DNA of 5,665 nt from Flavobacteriales bacterium (GTDB lineage Bacteria; Bacteroidota; Bacteroidia; Flavobacteriales_D; Sanyastnellaceae): contig CANGVZ010000172.1 in NCBI GenBank assembly GCA_947457285.1, forward strand, positions 1-5,665, read 5' to 3'. The notes beneath the pieces were generated by a model. The model was not told the DNA's origin. It did no database searches and saw only the letters and a list, made by a program, of their open reading frames with translations. The stretch's first letter is position 1. The number at the start of each line of letters is the position of its first letter. The position numbers and the translations under genes were made by a program. This document shows positions 1 through 5,665 of this stretch, in pieces.

Positions 1-619
1 CTTCGTCGAGGGTAAAGTGGGAGGGATGCTTTTCGCGGCGGAGGGCATTCAATACGAGCGTTTTGCTGCCTTTGATTTTATCCTTCTCTTCTTCACTGAT
101 ATAATTGGCATCGGTGATATAGGTGAAATCGCCAATGCGGTAGCCAAATACAGGCAATTTGAGGTGAAGCACTTCTATCGGTTGAAAGCGTATGTTGCGG
201 ATAGCGAAGGCTTCGGCGGTGATATTTTTAATCTCCACTTCTGGAATGCCCGGATAACGGAAGTCGGCGAAGATGTAGGCAAACTCGCGACGCAGCGCTT
301 CTTCTACGCGGTCGGTGCAATAGATTTCCATTTTCTCCTGCATAAAATAATTGTATGCGCGGATGTCGTCGAGGCCTGCGATGTGGTCTTTGTGTTCGTG
401 CGTGAAAAGCACGGCGTGCAAGCGATCCACACGTTCGCGCAACATCTGCTGACGAAAATCGGGTCCGCTATCGATGACAATGTTGATGTCTCCCTCTGAA
501 ATCATAATGGAAGAACGCAGACGGCTGTCGCGTGGATCACGCGAAGTACAGACTGCACAATGACATGCAATCACGGGTACGCCCTGAGAGGTTCCGGTTC
601 CGAGGAATGTGACGGTCAT
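1..619 (-). CDS. PhnP-like MBL-fold metallohydrolase, 3' end cut by window edge
   Basis: I translated this from the minus strand: ATG at 619-617, then 206 open codons to the window edge. It is a cytosolic metallo-beta-lactamase-fold hydrolase of the PhnP-like type (COG1235). Visible motifs are GTGTSQGVP (residues 7-15), a Cys trio C19-x-C21-x2-C24, IDSGPDF with D50, the metal-binding signature H74-E-H76-K-D78-H79, a likely ligand H152, and D170 in the TYITDAN strand. In PhnP, the cysteine trio and a C-terminal histidine form a structural zinc site; H198 or H201 near the cut end are candidates for that histidine. Family members are about 250 residues, so roughly 45 are probably missing. PhnP itself is a phosphoribosyl cyclic phosphodiesterase of the C-P lyase pathway, but no phosphonate gene is visible here, so the substrate is unknown. 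The start is supported by the MTVTFLGTGTS N-terminus typical of the family. It is transcribed divergently from the radical SAM gene across a 49-bp spacer. Confidence 0.93.
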   Translation of the reverse strand, partial: MTVTFLGTGTSQGVPVIACHCAVCTSRDPRDSRLRSSIMISEGDINIVIDSGPDFRQQMLRERVDRLHAVLFTHEHKDHIAGLDDIRAYNYFMQEKMEIYCTDRVEEALRREFAYIFADFRYPGIPEVEIKNITAEAFAIRNIRFQPIEVLHLKLPVFGYRIGDFTYITDANYISEEEKDKIKGSKTLVLNALRREKHPSHFTLDE

Positions 620-630
620 TTGAAATTCTA

Positions 631-663
631 TTGCGGCGTGAAATTAGGCAATCTCTACCTTTG
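631..663 (+). promoter_or_regulatory. Bacteroidota-type promoter of the radical SAM / GH20 pair
   Basis: The -7 box TACCTTTG (656-663) matches the Bacteroidota consensus TAnnTTTG exactly. A TTG at 631-633 serves as the -33 core, 22 bases upstream, inside the usual 17-23 range. The radical SAM ATG begins only six bases after the last base of the -7 box, so transcription should start at or within a few bases of the start codon. The whole promoter lies in the 49-bp divergent spacer, where I see no equally good -7 box for the MBL gene on the other strand. The match is by eye; the TTG part is weak evidence because it is only three bases. Confidence 0.6.
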
Positions 664-668
664 CAACG

Positions 669-1985
669 ATGAACAAGCCGAAACATCCCAAAAAAGTTCC
701 GTACATGGTCTATGCCGATGCGGAAGGAAACATCTTTGAAGACACACGCTACGAGGCCGTGGGCCGCTCGGGATACAACGTGTATCCGTTGCAACCAGAA
801 GACTTTATCGAGATGCCTTATGGCAGCGATCTCTTCACATTGCCCGGTCGCCGACCTTATGGTCTCAACATTGAGACAGGCGAATTTGATGTGATCGAAG
901 ATGTGCAGGCCGTGGCGGCTCTCATCAGCCCGGCGCATACGCAAACATACCTCGCGGCTTTTGGTACTGATGAGGAAGATGCACCGACGCTGCCGCTCTA
1001 CGCCTATACGGTGATCGGTTGGCTCGATGATAAATTCTATTGCACAGCAGTGCGCATCGATCCAGACGAACGTCAAGATTTAGAAAATTTTGATCACGAA
1101 TTTATCGTGGAGCGCACCAAGGAACGACTCGCACAACATCCCGACAATCGCCTCATTCAGCACCTCGGACAAAATTGTAGCATCCGCTATTCATGTCCTG
1201 CGGCGCGCAATTTTTTCATGGGACGTTGGGAATGTCCGATTCCTGTTTCGCCTGCATGCAATAGTAATTGCATCGGGTGTATTTCTTTTCAACCCGAAGA
1301 ACATGAAATCTCATCTTCGCAAGACCGATTGGATTTTATTCCAAGTGTAAATGAAATCGTAGAATTCACCGTGCCGCACCTCGAGAAGGCCGAGCGTCCG
1401 ATCATCAGCTTTGGTCAGGGATGCGAAGGCGAACCATTGCTCGTATGGCAATTGATTCGCGATGCGATTATCAAAATTCGTTCGTACACCGACCGTGGTA
1501 TTATCAATATCAATACGAATGGAAGTAAGCCAGCAGCGGTAGAAGAGTTGTGTAAAGCGGGATTGAACAGCATTCGCGTGAGCACCAACAGTGCGCGCAA
1601 GAATATTTACGAAGCCTATTATTTGCCCAACAATTATAAATTCGAAGACATCCGCGACTCTGCACGTGTGGTGCGCCAGCACAAAGGATGGGCAAGTATC
1701 AACTATTTTACCTTCCCCGGCATGACCGATCAGAAGGAAGAGTATGAAGCGCTGCGCGACTTTATCAAATATGCCGACATCACCATGATTCAATGGCGCA
1801 ATTTCAACATCGATCCAGATTGGTATTTGGGCAAATTGAATATTGCGGAATTGCCCGAAGGCATTGGAGTGAAAAATATGATGGACTTGATTCGTAAAGA
1901 ATTCCCAGCCCTTGCATTTGGATATTTCAATCCACCGAAAGAAGTACAAGAGAATTATTTTTTGAAAAGAGAAAAATTAGTCTGA
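669..1985 (+). CDS. Radical SAM protein of unknown substrate
   Basis: This 438-residue cytosolic protein carries the canonical radical SAM iron-sulfur motif C197-NSN-C201-IG-C204. Downstream lie the SAM-binding-type SFGQGCEGEPLL stretch (residues 247-258, the GGE-like strand) and the INTNGS strand (281-286) expected of a radical SAM barrel. About 190 residues precede the core; their first part (MVYADAEGNIFEDTRYEAVGRSGY) has no domain I recognise. Three further cysteines, C170, C176 and C189, lie just before the core and could bind an auxiliary cluster, which is inference. The chosen ATG at 669 sits six bases after a -7 box, so the mRNA would be nearly leaderless; the alternative in-frame ATG at 705 (Met13) would give an ordinary short leader. 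The stop codon overlaps the start of the hexosaminidase gene by one base. The reaction and substrate are unknown; a maturase or tRNA-modification role cannot be told apart from sequence alone. Confidence 0.9.
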   Translation: MNKPKHPKKVPYMVYADAEGNIFEDTRYEAVGRSGYNVYPLQPEDFIEMPYGSDLFTLPGRRPYGLNIETGEFDVIEDVQAVAALISPAHTQTYLAAFGTDEEDAPTLPLYAYTVIGWLDDKFYCTAVRIDPDERQDLENFDHEFIVERTKERLAQHPDNRLIQHLGQNCSIRYSCPAARNFFMGRWECPIPVSPACNSNCIGCISFQPEEHEISSSQDRLDFIPSVNEIVEFTVPHLEKAERPIISFGQGCEGEPLLVWQLIRDAIIKIRSYTDRGIININTNGSKPAAVEELCKAGLNSIRVSTNSARKNIYEAYYLPNNYKFEDIRDSARVVRQHKGWASINYFTFPGMTDQKEEYEALRDFIKYADITMIQWRNFNIDPDWYLGKLNIAELPEGIGVKNMMDLIRKEFPALAFGYFNPPKEVQENYFLKREKLV

Positions 1986-1987
1986 TG
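1983..1987 (+). other. TGATG stop/start overlap coupling two genes
   Basis: The stop codon TGA of the radical SAM gene (1983-1985) shares its final A with the ATG of the hexosaminidase gene (1985-1987). The bases before it are A-rich with no clear Shine-Dalgarno sequence spaced for this ATG. This arrangement normally means a shared transcript and re-initiation by terminating ribosomes. Confidence 0.8.
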
Positions 1988-4267
1988 CGTACACTCATTT
2001 TCATCGTGCTGATTGTCGCTACAGGAGCGGCTTTCGGACAATACTCCATTATACCTCAACCGGTATCCATGCATGTAAAACCGGGAGTATTTACCCTCGA
2101 TGAAAATGTAGAAATTGTAAGTAAAGAAGCTTGCGTGAAAGAAGCGCGCATGTTTGTGGCGTGGCTCAATAGCGCCACTGGCGGGCGATTCGAAGTAGTG
2201 CCAGCGGAGACGTGGCAATACAGCAAACCATTTATTCTTTTTGCCAGCGAAGACGCCAAGTCGATTGGCGAACTGAAAGCCACACCAGGAGTGAATCCGC
2301 GCTATTTGGAAATGATGGAAAAAACACCTGGCGGCGCGTACACCCTTTCGATGGACGAGCGCGGCATGACCGTGACAGGCACAGATCCCAAAGGTGTATT
2401 TTATGGCATTCAAACCTTGATGCAAATGTTTCCCGTCAATGCATACAGCGGCGAAATGCGACTGCCGTATCAGTTCACGAATGTCATTATCAAAGACCAG
2501 CCGAAGTTCGCGCATAGAGGTTTGTTGTTGGATTGTTGCCGCCATTTTATGACCGTAGATTTTATCAAGCGCTACATCGATCACTTGGCCTATTACAAAA
2601 TGAACGTGCTGCACTGGCACCTTACCGAAGATCAAGGTTGGCGTATTGAAATAGAAAAGTATCCGCGACTAACGGAAGTGGGCGCGTGGCGCATCAATGC
2701 GGATGGTAAAAAATACGGCGGCTATTACACCAAAGCGCAGATACGCGACATCGTGCAATATGCGAATGCGCGCCACATCACCATCATCCCTGAAATTGAA
2801 ATGCCCGGACACAGCGTGGCCGCCATCGCAGCATATCATCATCTCGGGTGTACCAAGGAACACATTCCCGTAGAACATGAATGGGGCGTGTTTAAAGATA
2901 TTTATTGTGCAGGGAATGATAGCACCTTTCAATTTTTGGAAGACGTGCTCACAGAAGTATGCGAACTTTTTCCCGGACCGTACATTCACATTGGCGGTGA
3001 TGAAGCGCCCAAGTATCGCTGGGAACATTGCGACAAATGTCAAGCGCGCATAGCAGCAGAAGGCTTGAAGAATGAAGCCCAATTGCAAACCTATTTCATC
3101 GAACGAATAGCGAAGTTTTTGGAAACCAAAGGCAAGCGCATCATTGGATGGGATGAAATACTGGAAGGCGGCATACCCGCGTCAGCCGCAGTGCAGAGTT
3201 GGCGCGGCGTAGAAGGCGGCATCGAAGCCGCCAAGCACGGACACAACGTAGTGATGTCGCCCACCAGTCATTGTTATTTTGACTATGGATTGGAGAGCAT
3301 TGACACCGAGAAAGTCTATTCCTTTGACCCCATACCAGCGGATCTCGAAGCAGCCTATCGCAGTTATATTCTCGGAGCCGAGTGCAATATGTGGACCGAG
3401 CGCGCGCCGCAGGAAGAAGTGGACGACCGCCTGTTTCCGCGCATGCCAGCGCTGGCGGAAGTGTTGTGGAGTTACAATCCCAGCAGACAGTATATAGAAT
3501 TTGAAAGGAGGTTGGGAGCGCATTATAAAATCTGGGACCGAATGAACATTCGGTATGGGTTTGCCACCGTGCCGTTGAAGTTTAGCACCAGCATTACCCA
3601 AGACAAAAAGATAGCCGTGGAAGCAGTGAAGACACCAGCGGATTTAAAGTTGGTGCTTGTAGAAGGCAAGAGTAGCAAATCATGGGAAGGTAAGTTGGTT
3701 GCGGCAGAGAATACCACGCTCGAAGTGAAAGCCATCTCGCCCAGTGGCAAGGAGTTTAAGAAATCGTTTGTGTTGAAGTTGGCCGTGCATCAAGCCTTGG
3801 GCATACGCGCGCAGATGAATTATGAGCCCAGCAAATATTATACGGGAGGGGGAGAAGGCGCCCTGACCGATGGCGTGATGGGCAGTAATAATTTTAGGGA
3901 CGGACATTGGCAAGCGAAGACAGGACAGGACTTGCAGGCGACGATAGATTTTGGAAAAGAAATCACCTTCACCAAAGCCGGCAGCAATTTCTTTCACTAC
4001 GCCAACGCCTGGATCTTTAGACCAGAGGAGTTGATCATTGAATATAGTAGTGACGGCAAAGTTTGGAAGGAGTGGGCCACTATCCCCGCCCCCATCGAAC
4101 CCTCTCAAAGCGGCGAGCTCCCGCTCGAATATTTCACCACCAAGTCCGCCCCCACCACCGCGCGCTACATCCGCTTCACCGCCCTCACCATCGGCCCCTG
4201 CCCGACGTGGCATGATGCTGTGGGAGAGCCGAGTTGGATTTTTTGGGATGAGGTGGTGGTGGAGTAG
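1985..4267 (+). CDS. Exported beta-N-acetylhexosaminidase, GH20, with F5/8-type C domain
   Basis: This 760-residue enzyme should cleave terminal GlcNAc or GalNAc from glycans such as chitin or peptidoglycan fragments, or from host glycoconjugates. Residues 1-18 form a signal peptide (MRT, hydrophobic core LIFIVLIVATGAA, probable cut at AFG-Q19); there is no lipobox cysteine. Residues about 20-165 are the GH20 N-terminal domain (IIPQPVSM, GGAYTLSM, GVFYGIQTLMQM). The catalytic barrel spans about 170-520: R178-G-LLLD, R186-H187, HWHLTEDQGWR (210-220), PEIEMPGH (269-276), the catalytic pair in HIGG-D339-E340, QSW406, and W470-T-E472. D339 would orient the substrate acetamido group and E340 act as general acid, as in the family. 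A short beta-rich linker domain (about 530-600) precedes an F5/8-type (discoidin-like) domain (about 605-760), probably carbohydrate binding. All key residues are present. It is the second gene of the pair, coupled to the radical SAM gene. The last 180 bases show unusual strand composition. Confidence 0.95.
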   Translation: MRTLIFIVLIVATGAAFGQYSIIPQPVSMHVKPGVFTLDENVEIVSKEACVKEARMFVAWLNSATGGRFEVVPAETWQYSKPFILFASEDAKSIGELKATPGVNPRYLEMMEKTPGGAYTLSMDERGMTVTGTDPKGVFYGIQTLMQMFPVNAYSGEMRLPYQFTNVIIKDQPKFAHRGLLLDCCRHFMTVDFIKRYIDHLAYYKMNVLHWHLTEDQGWRIEIEKYPRLTEVGAWRINADGKKYGGYYTKAQIRDIVQYANARHITIIPEIEMPGHSVAAIAAYHHLGCTKEHIPVEHEWGVFKDIYCAGNDSTFQFLEDVLTEVCELFPGPYIHIGGDEAPKYRWEHCDKCQARIAAEGLKNEAQLQTYFIERIAKFLETKGKRIIGWDEILEGGIPASAAVQSWRGVEGGIEAAKHGHNVVMSPTSHCYFDYGLESIDTEKVYSFDPIPADLEAAYRSYILGAECNMWTERAPQEEVDDRLFPRMPALAEVLWSYNPSRQYIEFERRLGAHYKIWDRMNIRYGFATVPLKFSTSITQDKKIAVEAVKTPADLKLVLVEGKSSKSWEGKLVAAENTTLEVKAISPSGKEFKKSFVLKLAVHQALGIRAQMNYEPSKYYTGGGEGALTDGVMGSNNFRDGHWQAKTGQDLQATIDFGKEITFTKAGSNFFHYANAWIFRPEELIIEYSSDGKVWKEWATIPAPIEPSQSGELPLEYFTTKSAPTTARYIRFTALTIGPCPTWHDAVGEPSWIFWDEVVVE

Positions 4268-4335
4268 GCTAGTATGCTAGTAGGAATGGGGATAGAGGAA
4301 ATGTTGGTGGTTGAGATTGAATGGTTGTTGTGTTT

Positions 4336-4352
4336 GCGTGATAAATTCACGC
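4336..4352. repeat. Upstream copy of a paired palindrome (candidate operator)
   Basis: GCGTGATAAATTCACGC has perfect 6-base arms (GCGTGA / TCACGC) around five bases. A related copy lies 71 bp downstream. Including the preceding TTT, the two copies agree at 17 of 21 positions (4333-4353 against 4404-4424), differing mainly at the centre and at the outer right edge. The form is that of a dimeric DNA-binding protein site. It is preceded by TGTGTTTG, one base away from a -7 box, so the whole unit may be a decayed duplicate of the promoter region below. Confidence 0.6.
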
Positions 4353-4399
4353 GACGGGTGGTTTTTGTTCGATATTTAATAAAAAAGATTGTTTTTACC

Positions 4400-4407
4400 T
4401 ATCTTTG
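4400..4407 (+). promoter_or_regulatory. -7 box of the AAA15 gene promoter
   Basis: TATCTTTG matches the Bacteroidota -7 consensus TAnnTTTG exactly and lies 18 bases upstream of the AAA15 start codon, predicting a leader of about 10-15 bases. I found no TTG at the usual 17-23 base distance: the nearest are 8 bases away (4389-4391) and 32 bases away (4365-4367). The -33 element is therefore weak or absent, which could fit a promoter that needs help or is kept low. Confidence 0.55.
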
Positions 4408-4423
4408 CGTGAAAATTTCACGG
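4407..4423. repeat. Downstream copy of the paired palindrome, at the transcription start
   Basis: Within this 17-base stretch, CGTGAAAATTTCACG (4408-4422) is a perfect 7-base inverted repeat around a single central A. It begins at the last base of the -7 box and ends two bases before the ATG at 4426. A protein bound here would block transcription initiation, so it is a natural repressor operator; no regulator gene is visible in the window. An alternative is a short hairpin in the mRNA leader that limits access to the start codon. Confidence 0.6.
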
Positions 4424-4425
4424 AG

Positions 4426-5665
4426 ATGTTGATTAGATTCGCAATAAAGAACTTGTTTTCTTTTAAAGAAGAAACAGAATTCAATTTGCTTCCCAGTAGA
4501 ACGAAAAGACTAGCTCATCATAAGTATGAGAGAAATGGTATTGAGATTCTAAAGTTATCTGCTATCTATGGAGCGAATGGTTCTGGAAAATCTAATTTGA
4601 TCCGCTCTATATCAACATTAAAAATGATGGTGTTACGAGGGGTCATACCTAATTCCCTATCAAATCACAAATTCAAACTTTCTGAATCATCTCAAACGGA
4701 ACCTGTAGAATTAGCAATTGAGTTCTTTGCTCACGATACCATTTACTATTATTCTATTACTATCAATGAAGGACTAGTAGTAGATGAGTATTTTAGTTCA
4801 AATGATGAAAATCAAAATGATCTATTGATTTTTCATAGAAAGCGTGAAAATGGAAAGACTACAATTTCTTTTTCTAAAGAGTTTGAAAGTTACACGGAAA
4901 ATACCACGCTAAAGAAAATCATTGAAACGGATTTGTTAAAATCAAATCAACCGCTGTTTACCCTATTAAATACGATTTCTAATCAAGCATTCGAGGATAT
5001 TAGAGTGGCTTACAGTTGGTTTGAAAATGGACTTGCTATCATTTATCCTGAAACGAAAGTAACAGGTTTAGTGTTGGAAGTTGAGTCTCAACAAGGTTTT
5101 AAAGAGTTCGCAAATGAGCTTATGGGTTCATTTAATACGGGGATTACAAACTTGAAAGTAGATGTAAAAACAGTAGAGGAGTTTTTTGGAAAGGATAATC
5201 AAAAAGAAGTGGACGAAATAAAAGCTGATTTGCAAAACAATCCTGATAAGAAAATTGGCCTGCAATCCAATCCTAAGTCCGCCGAAGAAGTGGTTGTAGT
5301 AAACGATGGTGGAAGAATTTTGGCTAAAAGACTTTTATTCGAACATAAGGGCGATAAGAACCAAAACGTGGAGTTTAGTTTTGACGAGGAGTCTGACGGA
5401 ACGAGAAGACTTATCGAGTATCTGCCCGCAATTAATAGTGTGATTCGCAATTCGCCTACCTTCATTATTGATGAAATAGAAAGGAGCATTCACCCTTTGA
5501 TTATTAAAGAAATCATAAGCAAATTCAGTAAAGATGATTCGACCAGAGGTCAATTGATCTTTTCGACTCATGAATCTAATCTTTTAGATCAGGATATCTT
5601 TAGAACGGACGAAATTTGGTTTACTGAAAAGAGCGTTATGGGTACTACTAAGCTTTATTCTCTCA
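4426..5665 (+). CDS. AAA15-family (RloA/AriA-like, COG1106) ATPase, 3' end cut by window edge
   Basis: I translated this from ATG at 4426: 413 open codons to the window edge. The N-terminus MLIRFAIKNLFSFKEETEFN is the typical opening strand of AAA15 (SMC/RecF-like) ATPases and fixes the start. Walker A is GANGSGKS (residues 49-56). After a middle region of about 260 residues comes an ABC-signature-like ESDGTRRL (from S323), Walker B FIID349-E350 followed by IERSIHP, and the switch histidine in STH382ES. The final visible stretch FRTDEIWFTEK and LYSL is characteristic of the family and normally lies a few dozen residues from the C-terminus. The gene is far more AT-rich than those to its left and uses AGA for arginine, suggesting horizontal acquisition. 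In the family, such ATPases pair with a TOPRIM-type partner (RloB, AriB) in anti-phage defence; any partner would lie beyond the window. An OLD-type nuclease is less likely since no TOPRIM domain is visible. The defence role is inference. Confidence 0.9.
   Translation, partial: MLIRFAIKNLFSFKEETEFNLLPSRTKRLAHHKYERNGIEILKLSAIYGANGSGKSNLIRSISTLKMMVLRGVIPNSLSNHKFKLSESSQTEPVELAIEFFAHDTIYYYSITINEGLVVDEYFSSNDENQNDLLIFHRKRENGKTTISFSKEFESYTENTTLKKIIETDLLKSNQPLFTLLNTISNQAFEDIRVAYSWFENGLAIIYPETKVTGLVLEVESQQGFKEFANELMGSFNTGITNLKVDVKTVEEFFGKDNQKEVDEIKADLQNNPDKKIGLQSNPKSAEEVVVVNDGGRILAKRLLFEHKGDKNQNVEFSFDEESDGTRRLIEYLPAINSVIRNSPTFIIDEIERSIHPLIIKEIISKFSKDDSTRGQLIFSTHESNLLDQDIFRTDEIWFTEKSVMGTTKLYSL

Larger units (their letters stand above)
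4268..4425. other. Non-coding spacer between GH20 gene and AAA15 gene
   Basis: This 158-bp spacer holds no credible gene. Its left part (to about 4335) is G/T-rich and almost without C, with a small 8-bp-period repeat GCTAGTA at 4268-4274 and 4276-4282. I see no convincing hairpin-plus-T-run terminator after the hexosaminidase gene. Its right part (4333-4425) contains two related palindromes and the promoter of the AAA15 gene. GC content falls sharply across this spacer. Confidence 0.8.

Noticed and set aside
17..499. 160-codon open frame on the plus strand
   Set aside because: It lies fully antisense to the MBL-fold gene, whose minus-strand translation has complete metal-binding motifs. The plus-strand product shows no recognisable domain.
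537..1076. 179-codon open frame on the minus strand
   Set aside because: It overlaps both the MBL start and the radical SAM N-terminus; its translation is cysteine/histidine/arginine-rich without domain features, as expected for an antisense shadow.
3680..4213. 177-codon minus-strand frame with a glycine-rich beginning
   Set aside because: The glycine/alanine-rich part is simply the complement of the C-rich end of the GH20 gene; there is no family motif.
4152..4259. CCACCACC (4152-4159) pairing with GGTGGTGG (4252-4259) as a hairpin
   Set aside because: An eight-base low-complexity match across a loop of over 90 bases follows from the C-rich and G-rich tracts and is not a credible specific structure.
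4268..4282. GCTAGTATGCTAGTA as a terminator or target-site repeat
   Set aside because: It is only two 7-base copies with a 4-base stem at best and no T-run; too short to call.
4336..4352. CRP/FNR-type binding site
   Set aside because: It has GTGA and TCAC half-sites, but the spacing is five bases instead of the six of the CRP site, and the flanking T/A bases are absent. The related second copy argues for a different, dedicated regulator.
4422..4425. GGAG as a Shine-Dalgarno sequence for the AAA15 gene
   Set aside because: It directly abuts the ATG with no spacer, so it cannot pair with 16S rRNA in a productive position; it is better explained as the edge of the palindrome.

Overview
This window looks like a piece of a Bacteroidota chromosome. 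Two upstream regions carry TAnnTTTG-type -7 boxes, none of the start codons has a usable Shine-Dalgarno sequence, and the proteins resemble familiar Bacteroidota types: a PhnP-like metallo-beta-lactamase-fold hydrolase, a stand-alone radical SAM protein and a secreted GH20 hexosaminidase. I cannot assign it below phylum level.

Layout. Positions 1-619 (minus strand) hold most of a PhnP-like MBL-fold hydrolase whose C-terminus is cut off by the window edge. A 49-bp divergent spacer (620-668) contains the likely promoter of a plus-strand pair: an uncharacterised radical SAM protein (669-1985) and an exported beta-N-acetylhexosaminidase of family GH20 with a C-terminal F5/8-type carbohydrate-binding domain (1985-4267). 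These two genes overlap by one base (TGATG), so they are probably co-transcribed and translationally coupled. Positions 4268-4425 are non-coding and hold two near-identical palindromes plus a -7 box. From 4426 to the window end runs an incomplete AAA15-type (COG1106/RloA-like) ATPase on the plus strand.

The window has two compositional parts. Up to about 4267 the DNA is moderately GC-rich (two 60-base stretches counted by hand in the GH20 gene gave 52 and 58 percent). The AAA15 gene is much more AT-rich (two stretches gave 40 and 25 percent) and favours AGA and A/T-ending codons. This suggests that a core block ends near 4267 and an accessory, possibly horizontally acquired, module begins. 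AAA15 ATPases are often the sensor/ATPase part of two-gene anti-phage systems (RloA with RloB, AriA with AriB), so the part most likely to be a defence system lies at the right edge, with any partner outside the window. The paired palindromes, one directly downstream of the -7 box and running up to the start codon, suggest a tightly repressed promoter. Within the left part, the hexosaminidase would remove terminal GlcNAc/GalNAc from glycans outside the cytoplasm. The roles of the radical SAM and MBL proteins cannot be deduced from context.
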